This document shows, one piece after another, positions 57,089-64,000 of a stretch of DNA of 64,000 bases. Origin of the DNA: a virus. The notes below the pieces were generated by a model. The model was given only the letters and a program-made list of their open reading frames with translations. It did not search any database and was not told the DNA's origin. A program made the translations under genes and the position numbers. The stretch lies in the IMG/VR virus record IMGVR_UViG_3300024259_000010, positions 1-64,000 of that record; one strand, written 5' to 3'. The first letter of the stretch is position 1; the number at the start of each line of letters is the position of its first letter.

Positions 57089-58675
57089 ATGAAAAAAGAA
57101 GAAGGTGAAGTAGATATCAATCTTCTTGTACCATTTTATTTAATGAGTTCATTCTTATATTACAAAGAGGACCTAAGTCCCCTAACTGATCATAAGTATG
57201 ATATGCTATGTAAGAAACTCCTGAAGCATTGGGATGACATTGAGCATCAGCATAAGAAGTATATAGATAAAGAAGCACTTAGTTCTGGAACTGGTTACTA
57301 CATCAATTGGGATGAGTTGCCATCTAGGATAAAAGGCGGTGCAAAGCATTGGTATGAGGTAGCTAGGTCAGAAATGCCTAGTTTGAATAAATTTATAAAA
57401 AAAGGAAAGTCTATGAATGATGGACAACAGGTGTTTGTATTATCATGTGGTGATATGGATAGCATTATGGCTTCAAAGATTATTTGCAAAGCCATCCCAG
57501 GGAGCATACATCTTGCTGCCTCCAGAAAACAAATAGATGTCCCAAATGGTTCTCTAATATATTTAGTGAGACCTTACATGGGTTATCGTAGAATTTGTGA
57601 TCTCTTACATAATTATGAAGTACGTCTAATTGATTACGATGTGAGTGATGAATATAAGTCGAAAGATCTTCTTGAATCAAATGGTTGTAAAACTACTTGG
57701 GTTAAGACCAAAGAGAATGTTCTATCAGAAGTTGTCTGGGATATGTTCTTCAATGGTAAAGAGAAGCCAGAGATTATCAAACATGTTCGTGATTACATGA
57801 AATGGGAATTCCAAATAGAAAACACATTAGCTATTCATTATGGGTATGAGTTGATCATACCTAAGTTTGGCTCAAATAGCTCTGTGTTTGGTAAGCTTTT
57901 GGATAACGACGTAGATGCTCTAAATCATCTCAAGGCAGGTGGTCTGGAAATAAAAGGGTACGTAGACTTCGTTAATTCAGAGTTATTAAAAGAACTTGGA
58001 TTTTCAGCAACTATAGATGGACGACCAGTTATCTGTGCAAATATTGCTGGAGTGAATTCACTATTCTTTAATGTGGATGGAACTCAAATAGATTCATATG
58101 ATATTGCTCAGACATTTTATTATGTACCAGCTAACAATATGGTCCACAGTGCTATCTATGCTATCTCAGATGATATCGATGTGGGTAAGCTAGCATCAGA
58201 TCATTTTCAAGGTGGTGGTAATAGAGGAGCTGCTGGTTTCAATACTAGAGGATTACCATTTGATAAGATTGAAGCTGAGACTATGGGCACTACAGATTAT
58301 GAAGGTATGATCAAAGCTTCAATTAAATCATCTAACATTATTCAGTATGTTAAATCTAAAATACATGGATGGCCTCGTAATACGTTCTATGGAACATGGA
58401 GAGGTATGTCTGCAGTATTTTACAACACACCATTCTTAATTGGTACCGACTTCTTTGAGAAGATGGATACTCGTGGTTGTGATGTACGAGTAACATTCTG
58501 TATGTTAGGTAATGGACATTATCGAATTGCATGTAAAGGTAAAGATGGGTTCCCATTGCCTGATGAATTCGGTAAGAAGGTTGATGCATATTCAATTGAG
58601 ACACTCCCTGAATTAGTTCACGCTACATTCACTAAGGGTGAAATCAAGAAAGATATGTTTTTCGAGAAATCATAA
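57089..58675 (+). CDS. DHH/DHHA1-type phosphoesterase with extra N-terminal domain
   Basis: Encodes 528 aa. Residues 1-100 form an unassigned domain with LTDHKYDMLCKKL. From about residue 111, FVLSCGDMDSIMASKII fits motif I of DHH proteins (D.D...A). The expected DHH reads DYD in RLIDYDVSDEYKS. HFQGGGNRGAAGFNTRG at ~374-390 fits the DHHA1 motif (GGGH..AAGF), with N for H. Family members cleave short RNAs, pAp or cyclic dinucleotides. The altered motifs leave activity open. TATAAAGGAGTATAT precedes the start. It has its own early promoter. Confidence 0.78.
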   Translation: MKKEEGEVDINLLVPFYLMSSFLYYKEDLSPLTDHKYDMLCKKLLKHWDDIEHQHKKYIDKEALSSGTGYYINWDELPSRIKGGAKHWYEVARSEMPSLNKFIKKGKSMNDGQQVFVLSCGDMDSIMASKIICKAIPGSIHLAASRKQIDVPNGSLIYLVRPYMGYRRICDLLHNYEVRLIDYDVSDEYKSKDLLESNGCKTTWVKTKENVLSEVVWDMFFNGKEKPEIIKHVRDYMKWEFQIENTLAIHYGYELIIPKFGSNSSVFGKLLDNDVDALNHLKAGGLEIKGYVDFVNSELLKELGFSATIDGRPVICANIAGVNSLFFNVDGTQIDSYDIAQTFYYVPANNMVHSAIYAISDDIDVGKLASDHFQGGGNRGAAGFNTRGLPFDKIEAETMGTTDYEGMIKASIKSSNIIQYVKSKIHGWPRNTFYGTWRGMSAVFYNTPFLIGTDFFEKMDTRGCDVRVTFCMLGNGHYRIACKGKDGFPLPDEFGKKVDAYSIETLPELVHATFTKGEIKKDMFFEKS

Positions 58676-58704
58676 CTATTGTGTAACTCAATAATATACA
58701 GGTA

Positions 58705-58712
58705 TATATTAC
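58705..58712 (+). promoter_or_regulatory. Early promoter element TATATTAC
   Basis: AGGTATATATTACTTATATAG, 84 nt upstream of the gene at 58797. Confidence 0.72.
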
Positions 58713-58796
58713 TTATATAGAATTGAACCAATAACGTAATTAACTGTTAGAGAAATTATGATAGTTATCAAAGATGGAAATAAGGAGAGTATAGTC

Positions 58797-59096
58797 ATGA
58801 GTGAAGTAGAAAAAGAACAAGAAGAAGTTACTTCTGAAGAAGAAGTGGTTGAAGAAGAAATCATCGAAGAAGAAGTTGTAGAAGTAGTCGCTGAAGAAAC
58901 ACCGGTTGAAGTAGCAGATAATAAGACTGTGGCCAAGGTACCGTTTAAAGAACGGGTATCGGAAGTTGCTTCAACTGCTAAATATGCAGTTTCGGATTCG
59001 TATGTAAAGCATCCAAAAGTATGGAAGACTGTTGGGCTTTGCGCACTCGTAGGAACATGTGCCTTCTTAGGTGCGCGTGCTGGTTCTGATGATTAA
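58797..59096 (+). CDS. Acidic protein with C-terminal membrane anchor
   Basis: Encodes 99 aa. Residues 1-45 are nearly all Glu and Val (EEEVVEEEIIEEEVVEVVAEE), the middle is basic, and the C-terminus has one span (TVGLCALVGTCAFLGARAG). ATG at 58797 follows AAGGAGAGTATAGTC; an upstream ATG at 58758 is in frame. Function unknown. Confidence 0.75.
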   Translation: MSEVEKEQEEVTSEEEVVEEEIIEEEVVEVVAEETPVEVADNKTVAKVPFKERVSEVASTAKYAVSDSYVKHPKVWKTVGLCALVGTCAFLGARAGSDD

Positions 59097-59112
59097 GTCA
59101 GATGAATTAAAA

Positions 59113-59153
59113 TATAAGACACACTCGTAATGAGTGTGTCTTATATTTTTTTA
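59113..59153. terminator. Bidirectional terminator at strand switch
   Basis: ATAAGACACACTC-GTAAT-GAGTGTGTCTTAT followed by ATTTTTTT. Same GTAAT loop as the hairpins at 27428 and 47900. Confidence 0.93.
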
Positions 59154-59158
59154 TTCAA

Positions 59159-60643
59159 TTAAGCAAATTCTACAAAGTACTTAGAAATGAACTTAGTAAT
59201 AATTTCAGCATAGACTTTAACAGTAGATTCATCTACGAGGTCTTGGTCAACAGTTTTATTATTATTAAGAACTTCATTATATTTTGCACCTAGCTTATGA
59301 TAGAGTTCTTCAACCATAGTATCTTTATGCATGACCTTAAGGAGTACACCATATAAGACATCATGTAATGGAGTCTTATTGATAACCATCTTACCGGCAG
59401 CGTATGCAATATCGTCATACATATCTCTGCTGTTAAATTCTTTAACATGATTAGATAGTACAACAGATACAGTACGTACCATAATATCATTTTGTTTAGC
59501 AGTAACATATTTTTCATCTTCAGCAGAAGAGTTAGCATATGTATCAGCAACACGTTCTTTACTACTAGTAAGTTTTTCAACAGTCAAACCAATCTTAGAG
59601 ATAGGTAAGTTACTATTAACAACAGTGCGATGTTTCACAACATCTTCATCTGTAATACCAGCAGCGGTTGCTTTGGTAGCAACATCAGGATTCTTCAATC
59701 CATTAGAGAACAATACAGTATCGTTATAAGTATACAAACGATGATGATATACGAAGTAAGCACAGATATCTAAAACAGATGAAAGAATCTTAACATTACC
59801 ATTGATAGCGTCTGGATCAAACCCAGCTCCAACAATAGCACCTTCTGCATCTGTAAGACAAGGTCCATACTTATTAACTACATCCATACATTTGTACATA
59901 GCTTTATCAGTAGAAGGTTGGTCAACAATCGTGCTTTTAGTTTCTGAAACTAATGCATTTAAACCAGTACCTTTTGTCAGATGTGACAACACTGCTGTAA
60001 CAGATTCTGTATCATGTCCTTTTTCAAGTAATGATGTAGCGATCTTCTGTTTTGATTCTTCATCGATAACAAGTTGTCCAGTAGTAACACCACTGAGCAT
60101 TCTAGGAAGATATCTACTACATGATACTTTAAATTTGTATTCAGCAGATAGATCACCAGAATCAATAACAGTTTCTTCAACACCATTGATAACAGATGCA
60201 CTGTCACCAACTGTTGCCAAAGCACTGAAGTCATATGACTCTAATGCAAAGTCTACGGATTCACCTTCTGAAGCTTTTGCAAGTTTAGGGTCTAAAGCAA
60301 TACGTCTATTATATTCTTCATTAATACCACCTTGAAGAGTTTCCACAGTATTGTGCAATTCTTTAAGGGAGGTAATACCATCTGTAATTTTTTCTTCAAA
60401 AGAAGTTGCCACAGTTGATATAACACCAACTAGTGATTCTTTGTCAGCTTCGGTGAATGAATCCAACCAAGCTGTAACTTGTTCTAATTCGGTACCGCCT
60501 TCAACTGCTGCAGTATCTGCTGGAATATTTTTCAATAATTCAGCATATAGATTACTACCTTGCTTAAAACTGATGTCTGGAAGAGCTTCAGCTTTAACGG
60601 AACTCAGAATGTGATTTTTAATAAATTCAAAATTAATCATCAT
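59159..60643 (-). CDS. Virion-block protein, unknown function
   Basis: Encodes 494 aa, soluble, acidic and largely helical, with no motif I recognise. It lies in the minus-strand block with the large structural gene, which suggests a virion protein. Starts with two ATG codons preceded by AAGGCAGGCTAATC. Confidence 0.82.
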   Translation of the reverse strand: MMINFEFIKNHILSSVKAEALPDISFKQGSNLYAELLKNIPADTAAVEGGTELEQVTAWLDSFTEADKESLVGVISTVATSFEEKITDGITSLKELHNTVETLQGGINEEYNRRIALDPKLAKASEGESVDFALESYDFSALATVGDSASVINGVEETVIDSGDLSAEYKFKVSCSRYLPRMLSGVTTGQLVIDEESKQKIATSLLEKGHDTESVTAVLSHLTKGTGLNALVSETKSTIVDQPSTDKAMYKCMDVVNKYGPCLTDAEGAIVGAGFDPDAINGNVKILSSVLDICAYFVYHHRLYTYNDTVLFSNGLKNPDVATKATAAGITDEDVVKHRTVVNSNLPISKIGLTVEKLTSSKERVADTYANSSAEDEKYVTAKQNDIMVRTVSVVLSNHVKEFNSRDMYDDIAYAAGKMVINKTPLHDVLYGVLLKVMHKDTMVEELYHKLGAKYNEVLNNNKTVDQDLVDESTVKVYAEIITKFISKYFVEFA

Positions 60644-60645
60644 GA

Positions 60646-60810
60646 TTAGCCTGCCTTTTCACTAAGGGTTGTAGATACTGTTTCAGCAACAGATCCCTGT
60701 AGATTCTTTGATGAATCTAAAGATATATTTTTATTTGATCCCAAAGCTTTTGAAACAATAGCATGAACTACTACGTTTGTAAAAACTGAAATTTTATTTA
60801 CTTTGCTCAT
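60646..60810 (-). CDS. Small protein in virion block
   Basis: Encodes 54 aa. TTGGAGAAAAA precedes the ATG at 60810; the frame extends upstream without a ribosome site. Ser-rich and helical. It lies 2 nt before the 494-aa gene and is probably coupled to it. Confidence 0.72.
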   Translation of the reverse strand: MSKVNKISVFTNVVVHAIVSKALGSNKNISLDSSKNLQGSVAETVSTTLSEKAG

Positions 60811-60905
60811 TTTTTCTCCAATATTAACATTAAAATAGAATAGATAGTACATACTCACATATAATGATAAGATATGTACTATCTATTTATACAATAAATA
60901 CCTGA

Positions 60906-63900
60906 TTACAGATCGCCTTCTGCATCAACTATTAAGAATTGGAAACCAATATCACGGTCGATTTCGATCACACCAGTATTGGAATTATAAACAAGAATAT
61001 GTTTAAGATTCAATACAGTACCGTCATCTACATGTACCAATGTTTGGTCTTCCATATTTGAATTAAGTCCGAATGTATCTACAGATTTTACAAAATGTCC
61101 GAGCTGACTAGTAATAGCATCTGCTATCTGAGTTAACGCGAAAATATTATTAACTGTATATTCATCTACAATCTTAACAATAGTTTGCCTGATTGAATGT
61201 AAGATCTTATCGTCTCCAATAACACGTCGTACTACAAATAATTTAAAGTGAATACTAAACTCTAAATCAAATTGTGTTATGAATGGTGAACTTACTTTGA
61301 AGTCTGCTTTTCCAATAGATTTACTTGGTCTATAATAAATATCAGTATTAGGGATCAACCTCGGTTTAGAAGTTGCCACAACACCACAGTTATCAAGAAT
61401 AAGCTGTTTCATTGAATTAACATATTCCTCAGTACTTTCATAATTAGCATATGAATTTAGATCACCATATAAAATACGTTTATTAATATGGATCATATAC
61501 ACACGATAATATGTTTCTCTACTTAGTTGAACAGGTGTTAAATCTGATAATGTTTTAACATTACCTTTGATAGACTCATATACAGGAGGTGATACAATCT
61601 TTGTCACTGGTCCAGTAAAGCCTAGTGTCAGTATAACATCTCTTACCAATTGACTACTATCAATATCAACGGGTTTAGATATAGATATATCAGCTGCCCC
61701 ACCAGTATCATCACCTGCTTGACCAGCATCAATAGTGAATGTAGTATCATCTATTACAATTACAGAACTTACATATTCCCCATCTGGTAGATCATCAGTA
61801 TTAGTAGAGCTTGCAACCGTTAATGTATCACCTGTTGTTAAAAAATGATCAGCTAATGTAAATGTAACGGTATTACCAGATGAAGCAAATGGTACAGCAA
61901 GTCCTGTAAATGGTGTTTCATTAGATAGATCGCTTCTATTTAATACAACAAACTGTGATAAGTCAATACCATTATTATCCAGTATACCTGTAGCTTCATA
62001 TTTAAATGAAATTGTATACGTAGGTTCACCTTCCGAGTCAGGATATCTAAATGGAGCCCATCCAAATTTAGGTGGTACCATGATACCACCATCATTGGCT
62101 TCAGCAGGAGCAGATGTTAATGGTACCCCAGACTCTTTTAAATACCATGTATCAGTATCAAAGGTTAATGTAAAGTTACCAGATACCCATTCAGGTAATC
62201 CGCCATTTAAAGCAAACGTGAAGTCTGTAACATGTGTATTGAATGCATAATTATCTAACGTAATGATACGTGGAAATGCACGTATTAAAGAGTTAGCTAC
62301 GATATTATTATCTAATTCAATATAACCGTAATAATCTTCTCCAACATCGATCTTTGTTATCTTTACAATCTCTCCAGTACGAGAGATTTCAAAGTCTTCA
62401 AGATATGATACACCGTCTTCATCTGGTCTATACATATATTGACCAACTTGTTTTATCTTAATAAAGTCAGCACCAGATCCAGGATCGTATAAAACAAGAG
62501 AACCATTAGTATCTCTAAGATAACTGTCAGTTGAATATTTTTGATTTATATTATCGGGATAAGTCTCAAATTCATGCTGATCATATGAAATATCAACAGC
62601 AGTGAACAGCTCTTTAATAGTAGACCCGAATTTTACATTTAGATTATAAATAGACAATGTCTCAAATCCAATAGTAGCACTAGTTGTCAAATATTCATTA
62701 TCTATTCCATCTAAGGTGGGAATAATAGAACCATTGAGCAATAGTGATATTGTGATATCATCATTAAGTCTAATAAACCCAGTTACACTATTTTCAAACT
62801 TAAACTGAATGAGTTCGGGAGTGTTTATCCAACCATTAGTTTCAAGTTCAATATCATAAGTATATAACCCATTTTCATCAAATACAGCATCAACACCAGT
62901 ATCATTATTATTCTTAAAAACAGTATTATTAAGTTTATTAACAGTAGATGCAACCACAGCAACATTAGTAGGTACTAATGGAGTAGGCAGTTCTTGTGCA
63001 TATGATGCTTTAACTTCAACACTAATAATATATTTCAAAATAGAAGTATTGCGATCACCAGCATCGGCATCAACTATTTCCATACGTTCGGCATTAATTA
63101 CAACATTGTTAATTGACAGTTGTATTTCAGCAGCAGCCTCTGCAACAAAATCTCTATTAATAATCTCTGGTGATTCTAAATCAAATGTTTCACCAAATGG
63201 TATATTATTTATAGTTGATACTTTATTATAGAAAGGATTGTATGTATATGTACTATTATTAAGATCATCAATAAATGCTTGTTGTGTTAGTGGGTTTTCT
63301 TTTTTGCTCTCCAATAATAACACTTCCGCATCACTCATCGGTTTAGCAATATCAGTATCTTTATTATAAAGGTACATAACATCAGGTGTCATTAGAAATG
63401 ATCCATCACGATATCGTCTAATATTTTTAATTTTATAATCATTACCAGATTCAATATCAGAAGTACGTAAAAGTGTTGTAATATCACCAGATGGTACAAT
63501 AGCACCTTTAACATCTCTAAGTTCTTTATAGCATAAATAAATTCTAGATGTAATACCATCTTTAAACTTACTAACTTTCATTCCAACATTAAGATCTTCA
63601 AAGTAGCCAACTAAATCCATAGGTGTGATTAACAATTCATCATTAAACGTATCATAAATAACACGGCGACGTAGATTAGTATAATCCATTCCAACACTAC
63701 CACCAATAATACGTTGATCAATTATCCCAATGTTAATATTATTTCTATTGGTTAACATAGATGAATATTTATCAGTACTTTCAACACCAGTAAGTGGGAA
63801 CTTGGCTGGAATTAATGCACCTGCTAATGGAGAAGTATCGATATCTACCTCACCTTTAGTAGCTAGAATTTCAATCTTGAGTTTATTACCTAACTGATCC

Positions 63901-64000
63901 TGTGTCATATATACAAATGGGATAGCTAGTTTGATAGACTTAGTTTCCTGCATAACCGTAACAATAGCTGTTGGCACATCCTCAGAATCTACATCATAAA
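60906..64000 (-). CDS. Large virion structural protein, baseplate-like (5' end beyond window)
   Basis: An open frame of about 1030 codons continues past the right edge; the GTG at 63977 is not a real start, since codons YDVDSED precede it. Mainly beta with many Asp, Asn, Thr and Tyr residues, and a pair of domains with GPVTKIV, SKSIGKADFKVSSPF and a C-terminal IDRDIGFQFLIVDAEGDL. Size, beta content and position suggest a baseplate or tail component. No family identified. Confidence 0.82.
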   Translation of the reverse strand, partial: YDVDSEDVPTAIVTVMQETKSIKLAIPFVYMTQDQLGNKLKIEILATKGEVDIDTSPLAGALIPAKFPLTGVESTDKYSSMLTNRNNINIGIIDQRIIGGSVGMDYTNLRRRVIYDTFNDELLITPMDLVGYFEDLNVGMKVSKFKDGITSRIYLCYKELRDVKGAIVPSGDITTLLRTSDIESGNDYKIKNIRRYRDGSFLMTPDVMYLYNKDTDIAKPMSDAEVLLLESKKENPLTQQAFIDDLNNSTYTYNPFYNKVSTINNIPFGETFDLESPEIINRDFVAEAAAEIQLSINNVVINAERMEIVDADAGDRNTSILKYIISVEVKASYAQELPTPLVPTNVAVVASTVNKLNNTVFKNNNDTGVDAVFDENGLYTYDIELETNGWINTPELIQFKFENSVTGFIRLNDDITISLLLNGSIIPTLDGIDNEYLTTSATIGFETLSIYNLNVKFGSTIKELFTAVDISYDQHEFETYPDNINQKYSTDSYLRDTNGSLVLYDPGSGADFIKIKQVGQYMYRPDEDGVSYLEDFEISRTGEIVKITKIDVGEDYYGYIELDNNIVANSLIRAFPRIITLDNYAFNTHVTDFTFALNGGLPEWVSGNFTLTFDTDTWYLKESGVPLTSAPAEANDGGIMVPPKFGWAPFRYPDSEGEPTYTISFKYEATGILDNNGIDLSQFVVLNRSDLSNETPFTGLAVPFASSGNTVTFTLADHFLTTGDTLTVASSTNTDDLPDGEYVSSVIVIDDTTFTIDAGQAGDDTGGAADISISKPVDIDSSQLVRDVILTLGFTGPVTKIVSPPVYESIKGNVKTLSDLTPVQLSRETYYRVYMIHINKRILYGDLNSYANYESTEEYVNSMKQLILDNCGVVATSKPRLIPNTDIYYRPSKSIGKADFKVSSPFITQFDLEFSIHFKLFVVRRVIGDDKILHSIRQTIVKIVDEYTVNNIFALTQIADAITSQLGHFVKSVDTFGLNSNMEDQTLVHVDDGTVLNLKHILVYNSNTGVIEIDRDIGFQFLIVDAEGDL

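Noticed and set aside
59802-60335. 177-codon plus frame opposite the 494-aa virion gene
   Set aside because: Shadow: Ser-rich, no promoter or ribosome site.
1-64000. CRISPR arrays, insertion sequences, integrase or attachment sites
   Set aside because: No regularly spaced repeats, transposase motifs or terminal inverted repeats were seen; the phage looks purely lytic in this window.

Overview
The window is part of an AT-rich genome of a large tailed phage. It is densely packed with about 100 short, mostly forward, tightly spaced or overlapping genes. It also carries giant virion-type genes, phage nucleotide-metabolism enzymes, three tRNAs, a tmRNA and no bacterial housekeeping genes. An almost invariant AT-rich element, TATATTAC, occurs about 20 times, usually 40-50 nt upstream of a start codon. 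From memory this matches the early promoter consensus of phiKZ and its relatives, which is read by the virion-packaged RNA polymerase. I therefore infer a phiKZ-like jumbo phage (Chimalliviridae) of a Gram-negative host. No shell, tubulin or polymerase gene lies in this window to confirm it.

Layout. 1-6259 (minus): the end of a giant Ala/Gly-rich tape-measure-like virion gene and a partner gene. 6383-17041 (plus): small genes with a tRNA-Leu, a tRNA-Met, an acyl carrier protein, a SpoT/MESH1-like (p)ppGpp hydrolase, an ABC-type ATPase, a thermonuclease, a Lar-like zinc protein and a methyltransferase. This stretch also holds three large non-coding blocks (7894-8428, 9450-9871, 11640-12525) that fold into nested helices and each end in an intrinsic terminator. 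17169-19354 (minus island): a sulfotransferase-like gene, a leucine-rich-repeat gene and a small secreted protein. 19470-27360 (plus): small genes, a fourth structured RNA (20933-21199), thymidylate synthase and dihydrofolate reductase. 27467-28123 (minus): one gene of unknown function. 28182-47886 (plus): an RfaE2-like nucleotidyltransferase, a papain-like protease, thymidylate kinase, an HD-domain protein, tRNA-Arg, a glycosyltransferase-like gene, dCMP deaminase, RecJ and a thioredoxin-dUTPase fusion. 47943-48722 (minus): a secreted fibre-like protein that shares its N-terminus with the small secreted protein 28 kb away. 48823-59096 (plus): early-promoter-driven small genes, the tmRNA, two HNH proteins and a DHH/DHHA1 phosphoesterase. 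59159-64000 (minus): virion genes, the last running off the right edge.

Working together: dCMP deaminase, dUTPase, thymidylate synthase, DHFR and thymidylate kinase form an almost complete dTTP route. RecJ, the thermonuclease and the DHH protein can recycle nucleic acid. tRNAs and tmRNA support translation. The ACP, (p)ppGpp hydrolase, Lar-like protein, cysteine protease, sulfotransferase and secreted proteins look like host-takeover or surface functions. Strand switches are sealed by long hairpin terminators, two of which are near copies.

Most striking: the cluster of large structured RNAs, the tmRNA with its own divergent tag, the thioredoxin-dUTPase fusion, and the reverse-strand sulfotransferase/LRR/secreted-protein island. 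All functions are read from sequence motifs by eye; no database search was possible.
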